Shown in pieces: positions 9,324 to 17,906 of a DNA stretch of 64,000 nucleotides. The translations under genes were made by a program, and so were the position numbers. The stretch comes from Gammaproteobacteria bacterium (GTDB lineage Bacteria; Pseudomonadota; Gammaproteobacteria; Pseudomonadales; Pseudohongiellaceae). Under the pieces are notes generated by a model, which did not search any database, had not been told where the DNA came from, and saw only the letters and a program-made list of their open reading frames with translations. The DNA lies in the NCBI GenBank assembly GCA_029253585.1, contig JAQWZF010000005.1:1-64000 (forward strand), written 5' to 3'. Within the stretch, counting starts at the first letter, position 1. Each line of letters starts with the position of its first letter.

Positions 9324-10703
9324 CTAGCTCTTGGCGTCTCGGCTCACACCATAGCTGGACACCTTTTCTACCAGAGAAAAGCGGCGGAATAATTCATACA
9401 TTCCCCAGAGCACAAACGCGATGAGAATCAGCATCATGCCCCAGCGCATCAGCCCAACAAAAAAGATCGAATCGATGATTGGCATCTGCAACTGGAATTG
9501 CCCAAGAGAGTTGCCACGATCCAGCATCCAATGCCAGGCGCTGTGGGCCAGCAATGCCGAGAGCAAAATAGTACCGATACGCTCTTTGATGAAGTTGCGA
9601 AACAGTATATTCAGTACCGGAATGACAAGAATCAATACCAGGATCTGACCCAGTTCCACGCCTATATTAAAAGCCAACAGCGAGGAGAATAAGTGCCCAC
9701 CAGCAAATTGCAGGGTGTCGCTAAAGAGGAAGGAGAAACCAAAGCCGTGAACCAGGCCAAATCCGAACGCCGCTACCCAGCGGTGCTCCAGCTTCGCTCC
9801 GATTATATTTTCGAAGGCCATATACACAATCGAGAGCGCTATTAGTGTCTCTATCAAGGGAGGAAACCAAAGCGCATTGGGCGCCATGCCGAAAGCCGAA
9901 CTGATGAGTGTAAGCGAGTGTGCAATCGTGAACGATGTTATTACCGGTATCAGCGCACGCACGCTGCGCAGGGGAATAACCAGGCAGAATAGAAAGAGAA
10001 GATGATCAAGCCCTTCCAAGATATGCTCGAAGCCCATCTTTACGAAGCGGAATGCCGCCTGATGCCAGCGCGGATCTAACTGGACGATGCCAGGATTGCC
10101 AAGATAATTAAATACTCTCTCCGCTCCAGTAGGCACCAGAAAGCGCAGCACTGTTGTTGTCTGATTGGACAGGGTCCCTATCTCGGGGTTCACAGAAAAC
10201 TGAGATTCTTCAGACGTTATGGTATAGGTCACCATGACATCCAGAACACCCTGACGCCAGAATAGATCAACGGAGTCATCAAGCGGTGGGCTGAGGATAT
10301 TCTCCAAGGCATCGTTGTAGGTGGTAAATGAACGATCTGAAGGCAGCGAGACACGCACTGTTTCCAGCTGCTTCTCGGTGAGCTCCTCTCCGTTCTCATA
10401 GAAGTGCATGGATTCTGTAATATAGACACGGGCGGCATCGTTGAGCGCGAAATCCGCCTCTGAGATTTGAATATAGCCTGGGCCTCGCAATGGAAAGCTG
10501 ATCTCGCTGAATGCCTCCATAGGCACACGCAGCAGTGCCGTCAGCTGATTTCCTTCGGGTTTGACGAATGCATATACAGTGACACGGCTCGGGATATCAT
10601 GAGCGGTGCTAAGAGTTGTAAACAAAGTCGCCATTAAGAACAGGCATGCCGTCGCTAATTTCTTAACCGAAATAGAGGATAATTTAGTGCTAAATAGTTT
10701 CAT
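9324..10703 (-). CDS. HupE/UreJ-family membrane protein with an N-terminal extracytoplasmic domain
   Basis: A 459-aa protein. Signal sequence about 15-34, then about 180 residues of beta-rich extracytoplasmic domain, then a membrane part of six to seven helices (about 230-440). The membrane part has the HupE/UreJ signature: FEHILEGLDHLLFL, SFTIAHSLTL, ENIIGA and the FGLVHGFGFSF helix, with several membrane histidines. HupE and UreJ relatives are thought to carry nickel or other metals; in this extended class the function is not established. It stands between paralogue B and the PAL-like propeller, so metal supply to the copper enzymes is an attractive guess, not a demonstrated role. Confidence 0.75.
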   Translation of the reverse strand: MKLFSTKLSSISVKKLATACLFLMATLFTTLSTAHDIPSRVTVYAFVKPEGNQLTALLRVPMEAFSEISFPLRGPGYIQISEADFALNDAARVYITESMHFYENGEELTEKQLETVRVSLPSDRSFTTYNDALENILSPPLDDSVDLFWRQGVLDVMVTYTITSEESQFSVNPEIGTLSNQTTTVLRFLVPTGAERVFNYLGNPGIVQLDPRWHQAAFRFVKMGFEHILEGLDHLLFLFCLVIPLRSVRALIPVITSFTIAHSLTLISSAFGMAPNALWFPPLIETLIALSIVYMAFENIIGAKLEHRWVAAFGFGLVHGFGFSFLFSDTLQFAGGHLFSSLLAFNIGVELGQILVLILVIPVLNILFRNFIKERIGTILLSALLAHSAWHWMLDRGNSLGQFQLQMPIIDSIFFVGLMRWGMMLILIAFVLWGMYELFRRFSLVEKVSSYGVSRDAKS

Positions 10704-10945
10704 GGTTTCTTTTAATTTATTATTAATTTCAATTAGATAGGTTATATTCTACGAAGGTCGAAAGGTACACTAGAAATGCACCAGTAGCGCTACATTCTCG
10801 AACATCACCAGGCTGTTACAAAAACTTACATGCAGCCTCCGGAAAATTTGGCCTGTGAGTATACTGTCTCCAAAGAAATGAGTATACTGGGCCTTGCTCT
10901 GAGAGTTTAAACCCCCGCTATTCGGGCATTGAGAGGAAAATAAGA

Positions 10946-12139
10946 ATGACAAAGATGAAGCTATTCATAGGTGCAACACTCGTCGTTGCACTGGTTGTCC
11001 TTGGAGTAGGACAGTCAAAATTACAAGAGCCAAGCATCGCTGCTTCAAATGATGTAATGGCACCACACTTTCTAGTAGACCCATTCTGGCCTAAGCCACT
11101 CCCAAATCATTGGGCTATGGGTAACACTATCGGTGTTGACGTAGACGAGAGAGATCATATCTTCATCGTTCACAGAAATGACGCCTCACAATTCGGTGGC
11201 AACACTGAAATTGGTCTTCAGGGCGGCGTTGCAGAATGCTGTACTCCTGCACCACCAATCATCGAAATCGATATCGAAGGCAACATCATCAATGCATGGG
11301 GCGGTCCTGTAGAGGGCGCACCATACACATGGCCTGCATCTAACCACGGTATCGAAATCGCTCCTAACGGTGACGTTTGGATCGGCGGTAACGGTGGCGG
11401 TGACTCACACGTTCTAGTGTTCACACGTGACGGCGAGTACATTCGCACTATCGGTATGCAGGGCGAGGATCGCGACAGCAACAGCCAGACACACTACGGC
11501 CGAGTTGCAGAGATCGCCATCGACGTTGAAGCAAACGAAGCTTACTTCGCAGATGGATACCAGAACAAGCGTGTAGCGGTTGTTGACGTGTCTACTGGCG
11601 CCTTCAAGCGCTACTGGGGTGCTTACGGTAATCGTCCAGACGATACTGCTGACGTAACTTATACACCTGGCCAGCCTGGTCCTCAGCAATTCCGCGGCCC
11701 GGTTCACTGTGCAGAGCCTTCTAATGACGGACTCGTCTATGTATGTGACCGTGGCGCTGACCGAGTTCAGGTCTTCCGCAAAGACGGTACTTACGTAAGA
11801 GAAGTTGTCTATAACCCAGCTACATTGAACCAAGGTTCAACTTGGGATATCGCTTTCTCACGCGACCCAGAGCAAGAGTTTATCTATCTTGCAGACGGTC
11901 AGAACTTCAAGATCTCTGTAATCGATCGTGAGTCAATGGAAGTACTTTACACTTTCGGCCAAGGTGGTCGTCAGCCAGGTACATTCTACGCACCTCACAG
12001 TATTGCCACTGATTCTCAGAACAACATCTATACTACTGAGACTTATGAAGGCAGCCGTGTACAGAAGTTCCTATATCAAGGAGTTCGCCCGGTAACAGTT
12101 CGAGACCGCGCGCCAACTTGGCCTGCAGACGAGTTGTAA
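10946..12139 (+). CDS. Secreted NHL-repeat beta-propeller resembling peptidyl-alpha-hydroxyglycine amidating lyase (PAL-like)
   Basis: A 397-aa protein with an N-terminal signal or anchor (about 5-22) and a beta-propeller made of NHL-type repeats, such as HGIEIAPNGDVWIGG (134-148), VYVCDRGADRVQVFRKDG (264-281) and PHSIATDSQNNIYTTE (350-365). PAL is the zinc lyase that splits the hydroxyglycine made by PHM into amide and glyoxylate. Its three zinc histidines sit in such repeats; H134, H254 and H351 occupy comparable positions here. Codon use is unusually uniform (GGT, GTT, CGT, CTT), as in highly expressed genes, and a strong terminator follows. Start has AGAGGA upstream. A plain NHL sensor or binding role is also possible. 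Confidence 0.75.
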   Translation: MTKMKLFIGATLVVALVVLGVGQSKLQEPSIAASNDVMAPHFLVDPFWPKPLPNHWAMGNTIGVDVDERDHIFIVHRNDASQFGGNTEIGLQGGVAECCTPAPPIIEIDIEGNIINAWGGPVEGAPYTWPASNHGIEIAPNGDVWIGGNGGGDSHVLVFTRDGEYIRTIGMQGEDRDSNSQTHYGRVAEIAIDVEANEAYFADGYQNKRVAVVDVSTGAFKRYWGAYGNRPDDTADVTYTPGQPGPQQFRGPVHCAEPSNDGLVYVCDRGADRVQVFRKDGTYVREVVYNPATLNQGSTWDIAFSRDPEQEFIYLADGQNFKISVIDRESMEVLYTFGQGGRQPGTFYAPHSIATDSQNNIYTTETYEGSRVQKFLYQGVRPVTVRDRAPTWPADEL

Positions 12140-12163
12140 AAACTCACTAGAGCGTTTTAAACT

Positions 12164-12197
12164 AAGCCACGTCGAAGCAATTCGACGTGGCTTTTTT
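12164..12197 (+). terminator. Strong terminator of the PAL-like gene
   Basis: A 13-bp perfect stem AAGCCACGTCGAA/TTCGACGTGGCTT with a 4-nt loop runs into a T tract, 24 nt after the stop codon. Confidence 0.92.
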
Positions 12198-12376
12198 GTA
12201 CTTGGATATACCGAACTCCTGTAACTACACATCGTTAAGTCTCTATTCAGGCTCCATGCTTGATCATACCTAACATGTCAATTATGCTCAGCCTGAAAGC
12301 AAACGACGCTATTCGAAATATTTAGATAGCTCTTCTAAACACTAATGAATCGCTAAACAACGAGATACTTAGTTCC

Positions 12377-12949
12377 ATGAAAATTCGATTTTTGGTTTCA
12401 ATTTGCGCTGCATGCCTTGGATTATTTTACGCCTCTGTAATTGCCGCTGAAGACCTTGTCATTAACTATAAAATGGAGGGCGCTCCACGCTCCGATCTAA
12501 GCAGTATGAAGGTCAGCCTGCGCATCGCCGAGTTTACCGATGGCCGCTCGATTGATAACCCCCGCCTGATTACAGACGCTGCTCTTTTAGGTGCTGATGG
12601 CTTTCAAGTTGAGAAGGCGGTTTCCGAAATAATTCAGGATGCGATGATCAGTGGCTTTGCCAATGCCAATGCCAAGCTGGTTGATGCCGATGGGGATATG
12701 TTTCTACAGGGTAACCTGCTTTCCAGTGAAGCTAAAATTATCGATCGCGGCGGTGTAGAGACCCTAGAATTAACCTTACGAACGTCGGTTCAACTAATGA
12801 GCGGGAGTCGCACCGTGTGGCAAACCACGCTATTTGGCAGAGGCAGAACACCCACCAGCGAAGGTATGACCGTTACCGTTCGCGCCGCACTGGACAGGCT
12901 TATCAATGAGCTTATTGGCGATGATTATTTCCTAGCCGAGATCCGCTAG
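12377..12949 (+). CDS. Exported protein of unknown function
   Basis: A 190-aa protein with a signal peptide of about 23 residues (cleavage after VIAA). The mature part alternates beta strands and a helix and ends in a helix followed by GDDYFLAEIR. Its general build (residues 40-180) recalls the YajG-type lipoproteins of cell-envelope function, but there is no lipobox and the match is weak. It stands alone between the PAL-like gene and a convergent nuclease-like gene. No function can be assigned. Confidence 0.6.
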   Translation: MKIRFLVSICAACLGLFYASVIAAEDLVINYKMEGAPRSDLSSMKVSLRIAEFTDGRSIDNPRLITDAALLGADGFQVEKAVSEIIQDAMISGFANANAKLVDADGDMFLQGNLLSSEAKIIDRGGVETLELTLRTSVQLMSGSRTVWQTTLFGRGRTPTSEGMTVTVRAALDRLINELIGDDYFLAEIR

Positions 12950-13019
12950 TCGAGGCAGGTTTCATTTAAACCTCAATCAATTTTGGCTCTAGCACTACAC
13001 TAGCGCCAAAGTAACGCAG

Positions 13020-13877
13020 CTAGAAGCAACCCAGACTGGTATCAAGCGATCCCGCAACCAATCTGGAGTTTTGGGGAAATAGATCCAAGCCTGTCGCTGT
13101 TTCGATCTCTTCAATGCTGACCCTGTTGTCACAGTGATGGACGTGAACCGCAAGATCCTGATCGAAAATGAATGCAGTCGCCTGATCATCGGTGGAGACA
13201 ATTATTTTGAAAAATGCATCTGGTATTCTATGCGGTGTTTCTGTTTCCAAACTCGCAACCGTCGGCTGCTCTCTAAATATGGGCCCAGCTAGAATATAGA
13301 CCTCGTTCTTTCTATTAACCAGATTTCTTATTGACCATTCCAGACCGTACCAGGCTCCCTGGCTTAAATTCTGGCTGCGCGCTACCGCGTTGCTCAGGAA
13401 GTTCACGTCATTCCAATACGGCGTTCCAGCGAAATTAACCAATGGCACCAATTGCGCACGGGTGAGCCCAAGTTCTTGGGAGCCCAAAAAATCGAGTTCC
13501 GTTAGCGTCTCTTCAACAAAGTCGTCTTTCACGCTCTGCCGCGACAGGCTGGAGGCGATTCCAATTGAACCAGCAGTCACTCGGTAGGCGGCCCAATCAG
13601 CCACCTTGTTCTGAGTGTTATAAGACAGCGCATAGATAGGCCTGAGAATTAGATGATTCTCGACGCTGCCCCCTTCGGGGCATCCATACAGGCAATGGGC
13701 AATGCGCAGCTCGGCGGCGTGAGACCGGACTGTAATAACAAGTAGCAAGGAAATCGCTACAACTCTATAGAAAGCCTCGCACCCACTGGAGCGGGCCAAG
13801 CAAGCTAAGTGTTTAGCAAACAGGGTCTGCCCTGTGCTTTTAAAGAACAATTTTCTTACCTCACTGACGCTGACCAC
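13020..13877 (-). CDS. Exported DNA/RNA non-specific endonuclease-like protein with an altered active site
   Basis: A 285-aa protein starting at a GTG. A hydrophobic segment at about 38-53 (AISLLLVITVRSHAA) looks like a signal sequence with a long front part. The body follows the NucA/EndoG (endonuclease NS) fold: a lead-in with tyrosines, then LTRAQLVPLVNF where active members have DRGHLAPAADF, then FLSNAVARSQNLSQGAWYGLE where they have LSN..PQ..N.G.W..LE. The catalytic histidine of the DRGH motif is replaced by glutamine, so metal-dependent hydrolysis is doubtful. It may be a binding protein or a decaying nuclease. Confidence 0.65.
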   Translation of the reverse strand: MVSVSEVRKLFFKSTGQTLFAKHLACLARSSGCEAFYRVVAISLLLVITVRSHAAELRIAHCLYGCPEGGSVENHLILRPIYALSYNTQNKVADWAAYRVTAGSIGIASSLSRQSVKDDFVEETLTELDFLGSQELGLTRAQLVPLVNFAGTPYWNDVNFLSNAVARSQNLSQGAWYGLEWSIRNLVNRKNEVYILAGPIFREQPTVASLETETPHRIPDAFFKIIVSTDDQATAFIFDQDLAVHVHHCDNRVSIEEIETATGLDLFPQNSRLVAGSLDTSLGCF

Positions 13878-14151
13878 TACGCACCCTAATGGAGCTGAAT
13901 TCTACCGTTTGCCACCCCTTTAGTACCAGCACCCATTGCAGCGCCAGACCCAGGCATCATTCGCCTCTTGTAGGGGGGGTTGTAAGCAAGCAAACAGTGC
14001 TCAAAAAGTCTGCATTTGAGGCTCTGATTCTGAGAGTACAAGCAAACTGACAGTGAACCAGAAACACATGGATCACGTAAAAGACAGGGCCTGCAGGTAG
14101 TTTTACCTAAAAACAGCTATTCGATTATTCAAATTCGCTGTTTTTTCAATA

Positions 14152-14170
14152 TTCGGGAAGTATTCCTGAA
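14152..14170. promoter_or_regulatory. Candidate operator upstream of paralogue C
   Basis: A 19-nt near-perfect palindrome, TTCGGGAA-GTA-TTCCTGAA (one mismatched pair), 72 nt before the start codon at 14243. The position suits a regulator site; the regulator is unknown. Confidence 0.35.
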
Positions 14171-14242
14171 ACATGCACCTTACTATGCGCCCTGATTCAA
14201 AAAAGTGACACCCGATATTTCGAGAAGTTAGAGGAGAGCGAA

Positions 14243-15988
14243 ATGCCTAGATTTTCAATGATTGCCAAGATCGCCACTGCATCTTTGATGACAGTTTATG
14301 TTGGTATGTCAGCAAATGCCGCTGATCGTATTAGTGACTTTTCACTAGTCGATGCCGATGGTCGATTTTTCCAACTCAGCCGCCACGGCGATGAGCAGGC
14401 GATTGTGCTTTTTTCCTATGACCCGGCTAACAGAGACGCGCGACGAGCTGCTTCTGATCTTGCCGACGTCGCAGAGCAATTCGAAGGCCAGAAGGTCGAG
14501 TTCCTAATGATCAATTCAACCGGTTCAGCAGACAAGCTCGCCATGCGAGAGGCCGCAGAGAAAGAAGATATTACTCTTCGCGTATTGATGGATGACACGC
14601 AGCTGGTAGCTAAAGAGCTGGGAATTAGCCGCACAGCGGAAGTCGTCATACTTGATCCCACAGCCAAAGAAGTTGTTTACCGCGGCGCGCTAAACGATCG
14701 CTTCTCCGAGGGTAGCCGTGCAAGACGCGCGAAAGAGCACTATGCTGCAGACGCACTGACAGCGGTGCTTAGTGATCAAGAAATCAGTGTGGAGCAACTA
14801 GCGAGCAAGGGCGATGAGATAGAGTTTACCGTCGGTGCAGCGCATGCCGAGACACTGTCTTATGCCAACGACATCGCACCAATTCTTAAAGAACGCTGCG
14901 TTAGCTGTCACATGGAAGGCGGCATAGCCCCTTTCGCAATGAGCAGTCATCAGATGGTTCAAGGTTGGTCGCCAATGATCCGCGAAACGCTTTACACCAA
15001 GCGTATGCCACCGGGACAGATCGACAACGAATATGTGGAAAGCTTCCACGGCGTGAACCACATTACTACTGAGGAAACTCAGAAGCTGGTTAGCTGGATC
15101 AATGCAGGCTCACCTAACAATGACGATTCCGACCCTCTTGCAGAATACCGCCCTGAAGCGGTTAAGTGGGCTAACGGTACGCCAGACATCATCATCCCTA
15201 TACCGGAGCAGCGTATTCCTGCAACCGGCGTTCAAGACTATCGAAATCTTATAATTCCTCTGGATCTTGAAGAAGACATCTGGGTAAAAGCAGTTGAGTT
15301 TACGCCGGGTGATACAACAGTTCTGCATCACATCATCGCCTTCTCCTACGGCGCCGACGGCATGAATGAATTTGAAATTCTAAACCAGGGCATAGGCCTT
15401 GGTGCTTATGCGCCGGGTAATTCTTTAAACACTTACCCTGAAGGCGCGGGCTATCCTCTTGAAGCTGGCGGCGGATTGATGCTGCAGATGCATTACACCA
15501 CTTCAGGTAAAGAAGCCGTAGATGCTTCAGAGATTGGTATCTACCTGTTGGACAATGAGCCTGACCGTCCAATTCTCGGCGGTTCTGCTGCAGATCTCGA
15601 TATCTCCATCGAGCCTTTCGAAGCCGATCACGAGATGGTAGCAACCAAGAAATTCCGCAAAGATTCACTGCTGACTATGGTTGGACCGCACATGCATTAC
15701 CGCGGCTCTGATGCGAATTTCAAACTCGTCTATCCTGATGGTGAGGTAGAGGAAATTCTTAACGTACCTAACTATCAATTTAACTGGCAAAAGACTTATG
15801 ACTTTAAAGAGCCTAAGTTCTTGCCTGCCGGCACAGAGATGGTATTCAGGGCTACATTCGACAATTCGGCGAATAACCCTTTTAACCCTGACCCGTCTTC
15901 AACGATCTCGTGGGGGGAACAAACGTGGCAAGAGATGTTCTTCGGCTTCTTCAGATATGTTGAAGCAGAAGCCAGCGAAGGCGAATAG
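14243..15988 (+). CDS. Secreted thioredoxin-like / cytochrome c / PHM-type copper monooxygenase fusion (paralogue C)
   Basis: A 581-aa exported protein. Signal peptide about 1-26; thioredoxin-like domain about 28-175 with no cysteine at all; heme motif CVSCH (C219, C222, H223); IAPFAMSSH and KRMPP blocks; copper core with H362-H363, H417, H483-x-H485 and M565 (WQEMF). All PHM/DBH-type ligands are conserved. The loss of every cysteine from the thioredoxin-like part shows that this domain cannot be a dithiol oxidoreductase. AGGAG stands at the right distance before the ATG. It is monocistronic with its own terminator and a palindrome in the promoter region. Confidence 0.85.
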   Translation: MPRFSMIAKIATASLMTVYVGMSANAADRISDFSLVDADGRFFQLSRHGDEQAIVLFSYDPANRDARRAASDLADVAEQFEGQKVEFLMINSTGSADKLAMREAAEKEDITLRVLMDDTQLVAKELGISRTAEVVILDPTAKEVVYRGALNDRFSEGSRARRAKEHYAADALTAVLSDQEISVEQLASKGDEIEFTVGAAHAETLSYANDIAPILKERCVSCHMEGGIAPFAMSSHQMVQGWSPMIRETLYTKRMPPGQIDNEYVESFHGVNHITTEETQKLVSWINAGSPNNDDSDPLAEYRPEAVKWANGTPDIIIPIPEQRIPATGVQDYRNLIIPLDLEEDIWVKAVEFTPGDTTVLHHIIAFSYGADGMNEFEILNQGIGLGAYAPGNSLNTYPEGAGYPLEAGGGLMLQMHYTTSGKEAVDASEIGIYLLDNEPDRPILGGSAADLDISIEPFEADHEMVATKKFRKDSLLTMVGPHMHYRGSDANFKLVYPDGEVEEILNVPNYQFNWQKTYDFKEPKFLPAGTEMVFRATFDNSANNPFNPDPSSTISWGEQTWQEMFFGFFRYVEAEASEGE

Positions 15989-16007
15989 GTCTTAGCTAGA
16001 GGTTTGT

Positions 16008-16036
16008 AAAAAACCCGGCCACTGCGAAGTGACCGG
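16008..16036 (+). terminator. Terminator of paralogue C
   Basis: AAAAAACCCGG and CCGGGTTTTTTTT pair, with CACT/AGTG extending the stem around a GCGA loop. It begins 20 nt after the stop codon. Confidence 0.9.
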
Positions 16037-16189
16037 GTTTTTTTTCGCCAAGACTTTCTCAAGAAATCTGCGCAGTGTGTTACCTTCCCTGAAAGCGATT
16101 CGCGTCTCGATACGCCCGTTGTCATGACAGCTTTAGAGGAAGTTGCTAGTATTTAGCTTCGTCTATTAACCAGATAAGAATCTAAGACC

Positions 16190-17845
16190 ATGAAGAAGCT
16201 ACTTCTATCCACCACAGTCCTCTCCCTAGGCATACTGATTAATGTATCTGCCTTTGCTGATACCACTCTCATAACCAATGTAAATGGCTATACCCTGGAC
16301 TCGAGTCGTGAACTGCAAGCTTTCACGGCTATTCAGTTCACCAACGATAGTGTAGATAGAGTCTTTACAGAAGACCAAGAGCTTCCTGGCGAAGTGGACA
16401 CTCTTATCGATGGTGAGGGCCAGACGCTCTTACCCGGGCTCATCGACGCCCATGGGCACATACTCAGCTACGGCCTCAGCCTGCTGCGCGCCGATTTGGT
16501 AGGAACCGAGACCGAGCAAGAGGCGGTGCAACGTGTTGCCGACTTCGCTGAAGATAATGAACAGCTACAGTGGGTCCAGGGCCGCGGCTGGAACCAGGTG
16601 CTATGGGATAGCAACGAATTCCCATCGGCCTCTAGCCTAGATGCGCTTATCGGTGACAAGCCGGTATGGCTGCGCCGAGTGGATGGACATGCGGCATGGG
16701 CGAATAGTATTGCTATGGAACTTGCCGGAATCGACCGGCGCAGCGAGGACCCAGATGGCGGACAAATCATTCGCGATGAGGATGGCAATCCATCCGGTGT
16801 ATTTGTAGACAATGCCATGGACCTGGTTAGCTCGCAGATACCAGCGACCAGCATGGAAGAACAGAAATTCGCCTTGAACACGGCAATGCTGGAGCTAGCC
16901 AAGCAAGGTCTCACCAGCGTCCACGATGCAGGAGCTGGCAGTAGTGTAATAGAAGCCTATAAGCAGCTACTGCTGGACGGCCCTCTGCCTATTCGCGTGA
17001 ATGTGATGCTGTCGGCGGGAGATAGTTACTACGAGCAGCGTCTCGCCGAAGGCCACTACCGCAGTAATGATGACACCCTCACCATGAACAGTGTGAAAAT
17101 CGCTGCCGATGGCGCACTGGGCAGCCGCGGCGCTGCAATGATAGACGACTATTCAGACCTCGCGGGACACACTGGCCTGTTACTGCACAACCCCGAGCGT
17201 CTCGAGTATTTCATGCGCGCTGCGATGAATGCAGGATTCCAGGTAAATACCCATGCGATAGGCGATAACGCGAATAAGGTCGTATTGGACAACTACGAAC
17301 AACTCATCGCTGAAACGAATTCACGAGGTTTGCGACACCGAGTGGAACACGCGCAGATTCTGCGCTATGAAGACATACTTCGCTTCGCTGAGCTCGGAGT
17401 CATACCCTCTATGCAGGCAACCCATGCCACTAGCGACAAGAACATGGCTGTAGATAGGATCGGCGATGTACGCATTCAGGGTGCCTATGCCTGGCGCAAA
17501 CTAATGGACGCCGGAGCCTTGATCGCAAACGGTTCTGATTTTCCAGTAGAGTCACCGAACCCCTTCTTCGGCTTGCACGCCGCCATCACCAGACAGGACA
17601 AGAACAACGAACCGCCGGAAGGATGGTTCCCCGAAGAGAAGATGACTGCGATCGAGGCCTTCGCCAGCTTTACTATCGATGCAGCCTATTCCGGTCACCA
17701 GGAAGACTTACTCGGTACACTCGAGCCGGGCAAGAAGGCAGACTTCATCCTCATCGATAGAGATATGTTCGCGATCGATGAGAGTCAAATTTGGCAGATA
17801 GAAGTTGCAGAGACATGGGTTAACGGGCAACGTGTTACTGACTAG
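16190..17845 (+). CDS. Exported amidohydrolase (YtcJ-like metal-dependent hydrolase)
   Basis: A 551-aa protein with a signal peptide of about 23 residues. Amidohydrolase-superfamily metal ligands are visible: D86-A-H88-G-H90, the lysine of SVKIAADGALGSRGA, the histidine of NTHAIGDNA, the histidine of RHRVEHAQI and the aspartate of NGSDFPVES. This matches the amidohydrolase_3 group, which hydrolyses amide bonds in N-acyl or cyclic compounds. It is followed after about 60 nt by an acylase on the same strand, so the two probably form an operon for extracytoplasmic amide hydrolysis. The exact substrate is not readable. Confidence 0.88.
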   Translation: MKKLLLSTTVLSLGILINVSAFADTTLITNVNGYTLDSSRELQAFTAIQFTNDSVDRVFTEDQELPGEVDTLIDGEGQTLLPGLIDAHGHILSYGLSLLRADLVGTETEQEAVQRVADFAEDNEQLQWVQGRGWNQVLWDSNEFPSASSLDALIGDKPVWLRRVDGHAAWANSIAMELAGIDRRSEDPDGGQIIRDEDGNPSGVFVDNAMDLVSSQIPATSMEEQKFALNTAMLELAKQGLTSVHDAGAGSSVIEAYKQLLLDGPLPIRVNVMLSAGDSYYEQRLAEGHYRSNDDTLTMNSVKIAADGALGSRGAAMIDDYSDLAGHTGLLLHNPERLEYFMRAAMNAGFQVNTHAIGDNANKVVLDNYEQLIAETNSRGLRHRVEHAQILRYEDILRFAELGVIPSMQATHATSDKNMAVDRIGDVRIQGAYAWRKLMDAGALIANGSDFPVESPNPFFGLHAAITRQDKNNEPPEGWFPEEKMTAIEAFASFTIDAAYSGHQEDLLGTLEPGKKADFILIDRDMFAIDESQIWQIEVAETWVNGQRVTD

Positions 17846-17906
17846 ACATTGGTAACAGCTAACAAAAAGTTCACTACTGAAGCAATTGCGCACAGGCGAA
17901 ACCACT

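Noticed and set aside
13020..13877. Active secreted DNase
   Set aside because: The DRGH catalytic motif is changed to TRAQ.
15333..15668. Arginine-rich minus-strand frame inside paralogue C
   Set aside because: Shadow of the coding strand; composition follows the opposite reading frame.
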